This document shows, piece by piece, positions 44,110 to 54,369 of a DNA stretch of 64,000 nucleotides. Below the pieces are notes generated by a model. The model did no database searches, had not been told where the DNA came from, and was given only the letters and a program-made list of their open reading frames with translations. Source of the stretch: Deferribacter thermophilus (lineage in GTDB: Bacteria > Chrysiogenota > Deferribacteres > Deferribacterales > Deferribacteraceae); the NCBI RefSeq assembly GCF_049472675.1, contig NZ_JAPNXM010000009.1, positions 13,642-77,641 of the forward strand. Reading direction: 5' to 3'. Numbering within the stretch: the stretch's first letter is position 1; each line of letters begins with the position of its first letter. The position numbers and the translations under genes are program-made.

Positions 44110-45775
44110 AAGAGGGAAAATTGGTTTTATATCATTTGTTATATTTTGCTTGTTTATTACAATTGTATTAAGGCTTGGGTATTTGCAGGTGTATAAACAT
44201 CAATATTATTTAAAACTTTCTAAAAGCCAGTCAATTGATGAGGTTAAAATAAAATCAGAAAGAGCAAGTATATATGATAGAAATGGAGTTTTAATAGCAA
44301 AGGATAATAATAAAGCATCACTATTTGTCTATGGTTTGGATAAATCAAAAGAGAAAGAAGTGATAAAGAAATTGAGAAAATATAACATTTACAAAAAAAA
44401 TATTTCTGGTGGATTTAAATGGCTCATTAGAAATGTAGATGTGGAATTTGCTGAAAAGGTTAGTAAAGTTTCGGAAAATATTGATTATATAATTAATAAA
44501 AAAAGATTTTACCCATATATCGATAGTTTGGCTCATATATTGGGATTTACTGGAGTAGATAATCAAGGTTTGTATGGTATAGAAGCGTATTATGAAAAGA
44601 AGCTTGCTGGAGAGGATATAATCTATACAGTTTTGAAAGATAGTAGAGGTAAGCTTATAACTCATAAAAATAGTATTTTAAATTTAAAAAACGGAAATTT
44701 AATAAAAATTACTATTGATTCTAAACTTCAAAAAATTGCGGAAGCTATACTTAAGGAGGATTTGGAAAAATTTAGAGCAAATAAGGGGATTGTAGCGTTA
44801 ATGGATATAAAAACAGGTGAGATATTAATTTCACTATCTGTTCCATCTTTTGATCCCAATAATTTTAAAAAATTTAATAAGCAGTTATGGAAGAATCCAG
44901 TTACACACTTTACCTTTGAGCCAGGATCAATATTTAAACCTGTGACATTTGCTTATCTTTTTACTGAAAAGAAAATTGATTTAGATAAAACAATAAATTG
45001 TGAAAATGGTGCTTACAGAGTTTATGGCAACACTTTTAATGATGTTCATAAATATAAGAAGTTAAGTGTAGCTGAGGTTTTAGTTTACTCAAGCAATGTC
45101 GGTACAGTAAAGCTTATAGATGATGCTAATAATGATAGATTTTATAAGTTTTTAAGAAAGGTAGGTTTTGGCAACCCTTCAAATGTAGTAGGCGGTAGTG
45201 AAGAAGCAGGTTTGTTAAGACCAACCAAAGAATGGTCTAAGCTATCTAAATACTCTTTATCTATTGGGCAAGAGCTGTATGTGACACCTATACAAATGCT
45301 GAGGTTTTATTCAGGAATTGCAAATGGTGGCACATTTGTTACACCAACATATATAAAAGAGATTGTTTACAATAATAATCTTATAATACCAAAACAAAAA
45401 AAGGAACAGTTGATTAACCCTTTAGTGGCTAAGAAGATTCAAAAATTGTTAACTTTAGTTGTTGAAAAAGGGACAGGTCAAAACGCTAAATCTGACTTTG
45501 TAGCTATAGCTGGGAAAACAGGAACAGCTCAAAAATTTGATTTTTCTTTAAAAAGGTACTCTTCAAAAAATTATGTAGCTAGTTTTGCAGGTTATTTCCC
45601 TGCTGATAACCCTCAATATGCTATGATTGTTGTCTACGATAGCCCAAAATCAAGTATATACGGTGGCTCAACAGCAGCAATTACTTTTAGAAAAATTGCA
45701 GAACAAGTGATGATTTATTTCAGGCAGGGTTTGAAAATATATAGGGTGAGTGATGAAAGTAAAAGATCTGCTTAA
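44099..45775 (+). CDS. ftsI: Septal peptidoglycan transpeptidase FtsI (PBP3-type)
   Basis: 558 residues. The N-terminal membrane anchor (FISFVIFCLFITIVLRLGYL) precedes the pedestal domain with SERASIYDRNGVLIAKD. The penicillin-binding domain has active-site serine in GSIFKPVT (SxxK), YSSNVG (SxN) and GKTGTAQ (KTG). No PASTA repeats. It cross-links septal wall with FtsW. Overlaps ftsL by 11 bases. Confidence 0.96.
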   Translation: MLSERGKIGFISFVIFCLFITIVLRLGYLQVYKHQYYLKLSKSQSIDEVKIKSERASIYDRNGVLIAKDNNKASLFVYGLDKSKEKEVIKKLRKYNIYKKNISGGFKWLIRNVDVEFAEKVSKVSENIDYIINKKRFYPYIDSLAHILGFTGVDNQGLYGIEAYYEKKLAGEDIIYTVLKDSRGKLITHKNSILNLKNGNLIKITIDSKLQKIAEAILKEDLEKFRANKGIVALMDIKTGEILISLSVPSFDPNNFKKFNKQLWKNPVTHFTFEPGSIFKPVTFAYLFTEKKIDLDKTINCENGAYRVYGNTFNDVHKYKKLSVAEVLVYSSNVGTVKLIDDANNDRFYKFLRKVGFGNPSNVVGGSEEAGLLRPTKEWSKLSKYSLSIGQELYVTPIQMLRFYSGIANGGTFVTPTYIKEIVYNNNLIIPKQKKEQLINPLVAKKIQKLLTLVVEKGTGQNAKSDFVAIAGKTGTAQKFDFSLKRYSSKNYVASFAGYFPADNPQYAMIVVYDSPKSSIYGGSTAAITFRKIAEQVMIYFRQGLKIYRVSDESKRSA

Positions 45776-47198
45776 AGGGTTAGACTATTTTTGCAAAGAT
45801 AAAAATTTGTTAGAAATTGAAATTAATGATATTTCTTTTGATACAAGAGATATTAAAGAGGATTCCATCTTTGTTTGTAATAAAGGTGTAAATTATGATA
45901 CGCATAATGATATAGAAAGACTAAAAAATGATTCTCGCATAAAAGTCATTATTACAGAGAAAAGTTATGATTTTCAAACTGTAGTAGTTAAAGATGGAAG
46001 AAAAGCGCTTGCTTTAATATGCAAAAATTTATTTTTAAATGGTTATACCCCAAAACTCATTGGTATTACAGGAACAAATGGGAAAACAACCACATGTTAT
46101 CTAATCGATCATATCTTGTCTTTTGCAAATATAAAAACAGCAAGATTGGGAACAATTAACTACAAAATAGACGATGAAATATATCCTGCCCCAACTACTA
46201 CTCCATCACCTTACGATCTATATAAGATGATTTCAAAAGCAAAAAATAAAGGGTGTAGTAATGTAGTGATGGAAGTATCTTCGCATGCACTGGATCAGAG
46301 TAGAGTTTTTGGTCTAACTTACGATTATGCAGTATATACAAATTTAAGTGGTGATCATCTTGATTATCATGAAAGTATTGATGATTATTTCAAAGCAAAA
46401 AGCAGGCTTTTTCATGAGTATTTAAATGGCTATGCTATTATAAATATTGATGATAGTTATGGGGAAAAACTAAGAGAAAGTTTAGAAAATAAAAATAACT
46501 GCTTAACTTATTCATTTAATAGTAACAACGCTAATATATTTGTTAAAAGTTATGATAAAGGATTAGAGAAAAGCTTTGTGCTTTTTGAGCTCGATGGCAG
46601 GGAATTAGAAGTTGAGACTAAGCTTGTTGGAAAGCATAACATTTACAACTTAATGGCATCAATTTTAGTTGCTTACAAATATGGGATTGATTTGGAACAG
46701 ATTAAGAAAGCCATTGTAAGCTTTGAAAATGTGCCAGGCAGGTTAGATAAAATTGTTCATAATAATATTTATGTTTTTATTGATTATGCCCATACAGATG
46801 ATGCATTAAAAAATGTTTTGCAAAGTTTATTACCTTTTAAAAAAAGAAGAATTATTACTTTATTTGGATGTGGTGGAGATAGAGATAAGACTAAAAGGCC
46901 AAGGATGGCAAAGGTTGCTGAAGAATATTCAGATTTAGTTGTTGTTACAAGTGATAATCCAAGGAATGAGGATCCCCAAAGTATCATTAATGATATTTTA
47001 AAAGGCTTTGATGATAATTCTAAAGTAATTGTCGAGGTTGATAGGAGAAGAGCAATAGAAATTGCATTAGGCAATGCTTTAGAGGGTGATATTGTATTGA
47101 TAGCAGGTAAAGGGCATGAGGATTATCAGTTGATAAAAGGGATCAAATATCATTTTGATGATAAAGAAGAGGTATTGAGGTTTTTTGGGAAAATATGA
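45753..47198 (+). CDS. murE: UDP-MurNAc-tripeptide synthetase MurE
   Basis: 481 residues. ATP loop GITGTNGKTTT, substrate blocks TTTPSPYDLY and MEVSSHALDQ, and DNPRNEDP, the motif that selects meso-diaminopimelate over lysine. Together these indicate a Gram-negative-type (A1-gamma) peptide. Start at the ATG of a GTGATG pair after AGGGTGAG. It overlaps ftsI by 23 bases. Confidence 0.97.
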   Translation: MKVKDLLKGLDYFCKDKNLLEIEINDISFDTRDIKEDSIFVCNKGVNYDTHNDIERLKNDSRIKVIITEKSYDFQTVVVKDGRKALALICKNLFLNGYTPKLIGITGTNGKTTTCYLIDHILSFANIKTARLGTINYKIDDEIYPAPTTTPSPYDLYKMISKAKNKGCSNVVMEVSSHALDQSRVFGLTYDYAVYTNLSGDHLDYHESIDDYFKAKSRLFHEYLNGYAIINIDDSYGEKLRESLENKNNCLTYSFNSNNANIFVKSYDKGLEKSFVLFELDGRELEVETKLVGKHNIYNLMASILVAYKYGIDLEQIKKAIVSFENVPGRLDKIVHNNIYVFIDYAHTDDALKNVLQSLLPFKKRRIITLFGCGGDRDKTKRPRMAKVAEEYSDLVVVTSDNPRNEDPQSIINDILKGFDDNSKVIVEVDRRRAIEIALGNALEGDIVLIAGKGHEDYQLIKGIKYHFDDKEEVLRFFGKI

Positions 47199-48556
47199 AA
47201 ACATTGAATATTAAGGAAGCATTTAACAATTTGTTGGATTTTATAGCTCCATCTGTTGTTGAATACAATAATGTTGTTTTAAACAGTAAAGATGTATCTA
47301 AGGGCGATATCTTTCTTGCGATGAAAGGTGAAAATGTTGATGGTAATTCATTTTATAAAGAAGCATACGAAAGAGGAGCTCTGATCACAATTTTTGATAA
47401 CCCTTATTTTTATAACAAAGCATCAATTAACAAGATCCTTGTCGAAAACAGCTTTGATGCTATTAAATCGTTTGGAAAATGGAAGCTACAAAAAAGTCTA
47501 GCTAAAAGAGTAGTAATCACAGGGAGTGTAGGTAAAACAACTACCAAAAAGATGTTGTACGAAATATTTACAAAACAATATCAATCATCAATGAGTTATA
47601 AAAATTACAATAATGAGCTTGGTATAGCCATTTCATGTGCCAATATTCCGGATGAGGTTGATTATGTATTTTTTGAAATTGGCACTAATAGTAAGGGTGA
47701 GATAAAAAAATATAGTGAGTATTTAAAACCTGAAGTAGCCGTAGTTACAAAAATAGCCACTTCTCATATTGGTAGATTTGGTTCAGTAGAGGAGATTGCT
47801 AAAGAGAAGTTTAGTATTGCTGAAGTTGATTCTGTAAAGGAGTTGTGGATTAATGAAGAAGATTTTCGTTTTATAAATGATGAAATATTAAAAGATAAAA
47901 AATTATTTATTGTTGGTTATGGAGATGATGCTGATTTAAAAATAGATTTTGTAAGAGATATTGAAAAAGGATATGAGTTTTGTATTAAGTTTAATAATAA
48001 AAGTTATGTTTTTAAAATAAACCATATTTTTAAGCATTTTATTTTAAATGCTTCTATTGCAATTGGGATAGCCTTAAATGAAGGGGTTGAATATGAGTTT
48101 ATATATGAAGCATTACAGGAATTTCAACCTGAAGAGAAGAGAGGTTTAATTTATCAAAATGATAAAAATATTGTTATAGATGATACATACAATGCAAGTT
48201 ATGATTCGATTACTGCTGCGTTAGAAAGCCTAGATAAACTCGAGTGTAGTGGCAAGAAAAAGTTTGCAATAATTGGAGAAATTGCTGAAATTGAAGGTTT
48301 TGAAGATGAAATATATTCTAAATTAATAACTTTTTCAAAAACTTTAAAAGATGTGAATGTTCTTTTTTGTGGTGACTATTTTGAAAAATATCAAGATGAA
48401 AAGAATATAAGATTTTTTAAAAACAAACAAAAATTATATAAATTTCTCGAACAATTAAACTCTGGTTGCTTTTTAGTAAAAGCATCAAGAAGTAAAAAAT
48501 TTGAAGAGATTGTTGATTATTTAACAAATAAAAGCAGAGGTAAAAATGTTATATAA
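47195..48556 (+). CDS. murF: UDP-MurNAc-pentapeptide synthetase MurF
   Basis: 453 residues. ATP loop VITGSVGKTTTK, KNYNNELGI, EIGTNSKGEI and DDTYNASYDS are MurF landmarks. It adds D-Ala-D-Ala to the UDP-MurNAc-tripeptide. Overlaps murE by four bases and mraY by 11. Confidence 0.96.
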   Translation: MKTLNIKEAFNNLLDFIAPSVVEYNNVVLNSKDVSKGDIFLAMKGENVDGNSFYKEAYERGALITIFDNPYFYNKASINKILVENSFDAIKSFGKWKLQKSLAKRVVITGSVGKTTTKKMLYEIFTKQYQSSMSYKNYNNELGIAISCANIPDEVDYVFFEIGTNSKGEIKKYSEYLKPEVAVVTKIATSHIGRFGSVEEIAKEKFSIAEVDSVKELWINEEDFRFINDEILKDKKLFIVGYGDDADLKIDFVRDIEKGYEFCIKFNNKSYVFKINHIFKHFILNASIAIGIALNEGVEYEFIYEALQEFQPEEKRGLIYQNDKNIVIDDTYNASYDSITAALESLDKLECSGKKKFAIIGEIAEIEGFEDEIYSKLITFSKTLKDVNVLFCGDYFEKYQDEKNIRFFKNKQKLYKFLEQLNSGCFLVKASRSKKFEEIVDYLTNKSRGKNVI

Positions 48557-49631
48557 TATTTTTTATCCTTTGAGTGAACATTTTATAATTTTCAATGTTT
48601 TCAAATACATTACTTTCCGTACTATCTATGCGCTGATTACTTCATTTATAATTGCAGTTATTTTAGGGCCAAAAATAATAAAAAGATTAAAAAAGATGCA
48701 GATTTCACAGAAAGTAAAAGGGTATGAGCCTGAAAGACATAAAGAAAAAGAAGGAACCCCTACTATGGGAGGGATTTTGATAATTATTAGCAGTACTGTA
48801 TCAACTCTATTATGGGCTGATTTAAGAAACAGCTATATATGGATAGTTTTATATGGATATATTTTTACTGCATTGATAGGGTTATACGATGATTATATAA
48901 AAACTGTTAAGAAGAATCCTGAAGGTTTATCAGCAAGAAGAAAATTTATATCACAAGTTATTGTAGCCATAACAACAGCCCTATTAATTATTTGGGTGGA
49001 TAGAGCTAATATTGCTACAAAATTGTTCTTCCCATTTTTCAAGAACTGGATTTTTGATCTGTCTTATTTTTATATTTTGTTTGCTGTATTTATTATAGTA
49101 GGTACTTCTAATGCAGTAAACTTAACGGATGGGCTTGATGGCCTTGCTATAATGCCTTCTGTGATCTCTTTTGGTACTTTTATACTTTTTGCTTATCTTG
49201 CTGGTCATATCAAATTTGCTAATTATTTGCATATACCTTATGTTTCAGGTTCTGGTGAGCTCTCAATATTTTGTGGCAGTATGGTTGGTGCTGGTCTTGG
49301 TTTTCTATGGTTTAATGCCTTTCCTGCTTCAGTTTTTATGGGAGATGTTGGTAGCTTATCCATAGGTTCTGCATTAGGAACTATTTCAATAATAGTAAAA
49401 CAAGAAATTGTGTTGGCAATTGTTGGTGGTGTGTTTGTTTTAGAGACATTGTCTGTAATTTTACAAGTAGGCTTTTTTAAAGCAACAAATGGTAAAAGGC
49501 TTTTTAGAATGGCGCCAATTCATCATCATTTTGAGTTGAAAGGGTGGTCTGAACCCAAAATTATTGTAAGATTTTGGATATTGTCCTTTTTGTTAGCGTT
49601 GTTAGCTTTGAGTACATTAAAACTAAGGTGA
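48546..49631 (+). CDS. mraY: Phospho-MurNAc-pentapeptide translocase MraY
   Basis: 361 residues with about ten transmembrane helices. GTPTMGGI, DDYIKTVKKNPEGLSAR, NLTDGLDGLA and the end MAPIHHHFELKGWSE give all the Mg2+ and UMP-binding residues of MraY. It makes lipid I at the inner membrane. Confidence 0.98.
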   Translation: MLYNIFYPLSEHFIIFNVFKYITFRTIYALITSFIIAVILGPKIIKRLKKMQISQKVKGYEPERHKEKEGTPTMGGILIIISSTVSTLLWADLRNSYIWIVLYGYIFTALIGLYDDYIKTVKKNPEGLSARRKFISQVIVAITTALLIIWVDRANIATKLFFPFFKNWIFDLSYFYILFAVFIIVGTSNAVNLTDGLDGLAIMPSVISFGTFILFAYLAGHIKFANYLHIPYVSGSGELSIFCGSMVGAGLGFLWFNAFPASVFMGDVGSLSIGSALGTISIIVKQEIVLAIVGGVFVLETLSVILQVGFFKATNGKRLFRMAPIHHHFELKGWSEPKIIVRFWILSFLLALLALSTLKLR

Positions 49632-49634
49632 AAA

Positions 49635-50876
49635 ATGAAAGCTGCAATTTTAGGTTATGGAGTTAGTGGTAAAAGTTCAGAAAATTTATTGAAACATCTG
49701 CTGAATATTAATGATATTTTAATTTATGATGATAAAGACAGTGACTGTTTGCCGATAAAAGAGTTTAATGATGAATTTTTCGACTTAGTTGTTATAAGCC
49801 CTGGGATAAATCTTAGCAATTTGGCAATTAAAGACAAAAGAAAGATTATAAGCGAGTATGAGCTATCATTTAATCTTGCTAAAAATAAAACATTTATTGG
49901 TATAACTGGAACAAATGGTAAATCAACAACCACTTTTTTAACATCACAACTATTTGAAAAAGTGGGATTAAAGAGTGTTGCATGTGGAAATATTGGTTAT
50001 CCACTTGGTGAGGCAATTTTAGAAGATTATGATTATTTCATTGTGGAGTTTTCTAGTTTCCAAATAGATTTATTGAAAGAGGGTAAATATTTAGATGCAG
50101 CTGCAATTATAAATTTAACCCCAGATCATTTGGATAGATATGGAAGCTTTGAAAAATATGTAAACTCAAAATTAAGAATTTCAAAGATGTTAAAAGAATG
50201 TGGCTATCTTGTTGTTGGTAAGGATATAACAGCTTATTTTGATGATTATGATACTGTGATTGATTCACAATTTAAAGAATATCCAAAATTAGATGATGAC
50301 TGTCTAATTTTTGGTGAGTTTTATATAAATATAAGAAAATTTCCACTAATCGGAAATCATAATTTAGTAAATCTAAGTTTTGCTCTTGAAATATTGAGTC
50401 AATTTTATGATTTGAAAGGGGATGTTACAGATTTGATAACTGACTTAAAAGGGTTAGCTCATAGATGTGAAATCGTAGATACAATAAATGGTATTACTTT
50501 TGTAAATGATTCCAAAGGCACAAATGTGGATTCTACTCTAACTGCATTAAATGGATTTGAAGGTAATGTTATATTGCTTTTAGGTGGATTGGATAAAGAG
50601 GGTGATTTTAGTAAACTAAATGATGTTGTAAATGAAAAGTGTAAATATGTCATTTGTTTTGGAAAAGATGGTGAGAAAATATACCAGCAAATTAATTTTT
50701 CTAAAAAGTTTTTAGTTTCAAATTTAAAGGAAGCTTTTGATATGGGAGTAAGTGTTGCTAAAAAAGGGGATACTATATTACTTTCCCCAGCTTGTGCCAG
50801 TTTTGATGAGTTCAAAAACTTTGAGGAGAGAGGGGAATATTTTAAAAAAATGGTGAAAGAGTATGGCAGTAAATAA
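49635..50876 (+). CDS. murD: UDP-MurNAc-L-alanine:D-glutamate ligase MurD
   Basis: 413 residues. GYGVSGKSS at the N-terminus binds the uridine part, SPGI follows, GITGTNGKSTTT is the ATP loop, LTPDHLDRY and NDSKGTNVDST are family-specific, and LLSPACASFDEFKNFEERG closes it. It overlaps ftsW by 14 bases. Confidence 0.97.
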   Translation: MKAAILGYGVSGKSSENLLKHLLNINDILIYDDKDSDCLPIKEFNDEFFDLVVISPGINLSNLAIKDKRKIISEYELSFNLAKNKTFIGITGTNGKSTTTFLTSQLFEKVGLKSVACGNIGYPLGEAILEDYDYFIVEFSSFQIDLLKEGKYLDAAAIINLTPDHLDRYGSFEKYVNSKLRISKMLKECGYLVVGKDITAYFDDYDTVIDSQFKEYPKLDDDCLIFGEFYINIRKFPLIGNHNLVNLSFALEILSQFYDLKGDVTDLITDLKGLAHRCEIVDTINGITFVNDSKGTNVDSTLTALNGFEGNVILLLGGLDKEGDFSKLNDVVNEKCKYVICFGKDGEKIYQQINFSKKFLVSNLKEAFDMGVSVAKKGDTILLSPACASFDEFKNFEERGEYFKKMVKEYGSK

Positions 50877-51951
50877 AAATTATGATGAAAGAGTTTATAT
50901 TTTTACAATTACAATATTATTAATTTTGATCGGTACATTATACATTTATAATGTTGGCTCAATTCAGGCTCAAAGATGGCATAAACCAGATTATTACTAT
51001 TTTCTAAAGCAATTTTATGCTATTTTGATAGGTATGGTTTTACTAATTTTGGCATACAATATTCCTGTCAATTTTTATAGAAAAATAGTGCCAGCTCTGT
51101 ATTTTATTACATTGTTTTTGTTGATGTCGGTATTTTTCTTTAGTGCAGTAAATGGTTCGCATAGATGGATAAAGTTACCTTTTATAAATTTCCAACCCAG
51201 TGAATTTGCAAAATTTGTTTCTATAGTCTATCTGGCGCATTATTTGGATAAAAAATCTGAAAAGATTTCAGATTTTTTTAAAGGTTTCTTGCCAGCTATG
51301 ATTTTGCTTGGATTGTTATCAGCTTTAATTTTAATTGAGCCTGATTATGGTACATCCTTTTTAATCATGTGTATTTCAATTATTTTAATGTTTGTTGGGG
51401 GAGCTAGTATTAAGCATATCTTAGGTATTATTGCATTTTCTATCCCTCCCGCTGTGGTATTATTGTTGAGTGGTTATCATAGAGAAAGATTACTGAGCTT
51501 CTTAGATCCTTGGAGTTATTATCATGGCGCTGGATATCAGCTTATACAATCATTGATTGCTATTGGAAGTGGTGGATTTTTTGGAAAAGGTTTTGGTAAT
51601 AGTATTCAAAAATTATATTTCTTGCCAGAAGCTCATACTGACTTTATTTTCTCAATTATTTCAGAAGAGTTTGGCTTTTTAGGAAGCTTAATAGTAGTGA
51701 CAATAATTCTATTACTCTTTTTAGAAATAAAACGGGTTGCATTAAACGAGAGTGATAAATTTAAAAGGTTGCTATGTTTTGGAATAGGTTTAGTATTTGT
51801 AGTTCAGACAATAATACATCTGTTTGTAACAACAGGGCTGTTTCCAACTAAAGGGATTGCTTTACCATTTATAAGTTATGGTGGTTCTTCAGTGATGGTT
51901 TCTTTGTTTATGATTGGTGTTGTTTTAAGGTGCAAGAGAGAGCAGTTATGA
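50863..51951 (+). CDS. ftsW: Peptidoglycan glycosyltransferase FtsW
   Basis: 362 residues, SEDS family with about ten transmembrane helices. GSHRWIKLPFINFQPSEFAK, EPDYGTSFL, HTDFIFSIISEEFGFLG and PFISYGGSSVMVSL are the invariant SEDS blocks, including the catalytic Asp region. It polymerises lipid II at the septum together with FtsI. Confidence 0.97.
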   Translation: MAVNKNYDERVYIFTITILLILIGTLYIYNVGSIQAQRWHKPDYYYFLKQFYAILIGMVLLILAYNIPVNFYRKIVPALYFITLFLLMSVFFFSAVNGSHRWIKLPFINFQPSEFAKFVSIVYLAHYLDKKSEKISDFFKGFLPAMILLGLLSALILIEPDYGTSFLIMCISIILMFVGGASIKHILGIIAFSIPPAVVLLLSGYHRERLLSFLDPWSYYHGAGYQLIQSLIAIGSGGFFGKGFGNSIQKLYFLPEAHTDFIFSIISEEFGFLGSLIVVTIILLLFLEIKRVALNESDKFKRLLCFGIGLVFVVQTIIHLFVTTGLFPTKGIALPFISYGGSSVMVSLFMIGVVLRCKREQL

Positions 51952-52988
51952 AAATAATTATTGCTGGTGGTGGGACTGGTGGACATCTATTTCCAGGAGT
52001 TGCAGTTGCACAAATTTTGGAAAATAAAGGTGTAGATTTTATGTTTTTAGTTTCAAACAGAGGGATTGATAAAAATATTTTAAGCAGATTTGGATATAAA
52101 TTTTATGAACAGAACATATACCCCTTTAAAGGGAAAAGTTTTTTTGAAAAGATAAAGTCATTATTTATGCTTTATAAAGAGTTTTTTAAAGTTAATTCAA
52201 TGATTAAGAGAGATGATAAAGTCTTACTTTTAGGTGGCTTTGCTTCTGTGGCTGCTGGAGTGGTATCTATTTTTAAAGGGGTTGATTTATATGTTCATGA
52301 ACAAAATTCTGTTATGGGGTTATCAAATAGATTTTTTAGTAAATTTTCTAAAAAAGTATTTTTAAGTTTTGAAAATACAAAAACAAAACTGAAGAATGTT
52401 ATCATTACAGGTAATCCAGTGAGAAAAGAATTTTATGAAATAGAAATAAAGAAAAATTTTGAAAAAAAGTTGTTAATTGTAGGAGGAAGTCAAGGTAGTA
52501 GAATAATAAATCATACATTTGTAGCTATAGCCAAAAAACTACTTGAAGAAGGTTATGAAATTTTTCATCAAACAGGTGACAAATTATATGAAGAAACTTT
52601 AGGTCTTTATGAAAAAGAGGGGATTAGTCAAAGTGATAGCTTGAAGATAACCCCTTTTATAGAAGATATAGTGTCAGCTTACAAGTGGGCTGATATTGTA
52701 ATTAGTAGAGCAGGAGCAGGGGCAGTATTTGAGCTTTTATATTCAAAACGAGTTGGGATATTTGTACCTCTTAAAATAGCTGCAGATAACCATCAATATT
52801 TCAATGCTCTTTATGCAAAAGAGAAAGGTGTGGCAGAGATTATTTTAGAGGATGAATTAAATAATGAGAAACTTTTGGAAAGTATTCATGATATAGGAAA
52901 AAATTATCCTTTATATATAGAGCAATTCAAAAAGATTAAAAAACTTGAAAGTGCTGAACTAATTGTAAAGGAGATGTTAAGTGCTTAA
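51948..52988 (+). CDS. murG: UDP-GlcNAc:lipid I GlcNAc transferase MurG
   Basis: 346 residues from the ATG that overlaps the ftsW stop (ATGA). GGGTGGHLFPGVAVA is the G-loop, HEQNSVMGLSNRF and VGGSQGSRIIN follow, and SRAGAGAVFELL with AADNHQYFNA bind UDP-GlcNAc. It makes lipid II on the cytoplasmic face. Confidence 0.97.
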   Translation: MKIIIAGGGTGGHLFPGVAVAQILENKGVDFMFLVSNRGIDKNILSRFGYKFYEQNIYPFKGKSFFEKIKSLFMLYKEFFKVNSMIKRDDKVLLLGGFASVAAGVVSIFKGVDLYVHEQNSVMGLSNRFFSKFSKKVFLSFENTKTKLKNVIITGNPVRKEFYEIEIKKNFEKKLLIVGGSQGSRIINHTFVAIAKKLLEEGYEIFHQTGDKLYEETLGLYEKEGISQSDSLKITPFIEDIVSAYKWADIVISRAGAGAVFELLYSKRVGIFVPLKIAADNHQYFNALYAKEKGVAEIILEDELNNEKLLESIHDIGKNYPLYIEQFKKIKKLESAELIVKEMLSA

Positions 52989-54369
52989 TATGTTTGGAAA
53001 AGTTAATAGAATACATTTTATTGGTATTGGCGGCATAGGGATGAGTGGTATTGCAGAAGTTTTGCATAATATTGGTTTTACCATATCAGGTTCTGACATA
53101 GCCTTAAATAAAAATGTTGAGAAACTTAAGAGTTTGGGAGTGCAAGTGTTTATTGGCCATAGTGCCGAAAATGTAAAAGATGTAGATGTAGTTGTTTATT
53201 CATCAGCTATAAAAATGGATAATCCTGAGCTGATTGCAGCAAAAGAAAAGCACATCCCTGTTATAAAAAGAGGCGAAATGTTAGCAGAATTGACTAGATT
53301 AAAAAGGTCAATAACCGTTTCTGGCAGTCATGGGAAAACAACTACAACATCCTTAATCGCTCATATTTTCATAGAGGCAAATCTTGATCCTACAATAGTT
53401 ATTGGTGGTAGATTAAACAGTTCTGGTAAAAATGCTGTTTTAGGTAAAGGGGATTACTTTATTTGTGAAAGTGATGAAAGTGATAAATCATTTTTACTTT
53501 TATACCCCACAATCAATGTTGTTACAAATATCGATTTGGAACATTTGGATGTCTATAAAGATATCGAAGATATTAAATCTGCATTTATAGAGTATTGCAA
53601 TAAGATCCCATTTTATGGATTAAATCTACTTTGTATTGAAAATCAAAATGTAGCTGAAATTATACCACATGTTGAAAAAAGGTATCAAACTTACGGTTTC
53701 AAAAAATCAGCTGATATTAGAGCGGATAATATTGTACAAGATGGTTATATAACGAGTTTTGATGTAAACTATATGAATAAAAAATTGGGTAGAGTGCATA
53801 TTAAAATACCTGGGATTCATAATGTATTGAACTCTTTGGGTGCAATAGGTGTTGCTTTAGAATGTGGAATCGATTTTGAAAAGATTGCAAATGCCTTAAA
53901 TACCTTTCAAGGTGTGGAAAGAAGACTATCTATAAGATATAAAGATAAAAATAGAGTTGTGCTGGATGATTATGGACACCATCCTACAGAAATTAAGGCT
54001 ACTTTACAAAGTGTAAAATCGTTATATCCAGATTTTAAAATTGTTACAATTTTTCAACCTCATAGATATTCAAGAACAAAAGCTCTAATGAATGAGTTTG
54101 CTTCATCTTTTTATGATACAGATGTTTTGTTTGTTACAGATATTTATGCAGCCAGTGAATCACCGATAGAAGATGTAAATTCTGATATTTTAGTGGAAAA
54201 GATTAAAATGCAGGGGCTAAAAGAGGTAATTAAGATTTCAGATTTTGAAGAAATTTTTGATTTTGAAATAATAAATGAAGAAAAGGTGTTATTTATAACC
54301 TTAGGTGCTGGCAATATTACAGAGCTTTCATATAAATTAGCAAACTATTTTGGTGGTGAAAATGTATAG
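52981..54369 (+). CDS. murC: UDP-MurNAc-L-alanine ligase MurC
   Basis: 462 residues. HFIGIGGIGMSGIAEVL opens the protein, SGSHGKTTTT is the ATP loop, ESDESDKSFL and DDYGHHPTE follow, with FQPHRYSRT near the end. GTG at 52981, seven bases after AAGGAG, is the likely start; ATG at 52990 is an alternative. It is followed by ddl and not by murB. Confidence 0.97.
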   Translation: MLNMFGKVNRIHFIGIGGIGMSGIAEVLHNIGFTISGSDIALNKNVEKLKSLGVQVFIGHSAENVKDVDVVVYSSAIKMDNPELIAAKEKHIPVIKRGEMLAELTRLKRSITVSGSHGKTTTTSLIAHIFIEANLDPTIVIGGRLNSSGKNAVLGKGDYFICESDESDKSFLLLYPTINVVTNIDLEHLDVYKDIEDIKSAFIEYCNKIPFYGLNLLCIENQNVAEIIPHVEKRYQTYGFKKSADIRADNIVQDGYITSFDVNYMNKKLGRVHIKIPGIHNVLNSLGAIGVALECGIDFEKIANALNTFQGVERRLSIRYKDKNRVVLDDYGHHPTEIKATLQSVKSLYPDFKIVTIFQPHRYSRTKALMNEFASSFYDTDVLFVTDIYAASESPIEDVNSDILVEKIKMQGLKEVIKISDFEEIFDFEIINEEKVLFITLGAGNITELSYKLANYFGGENV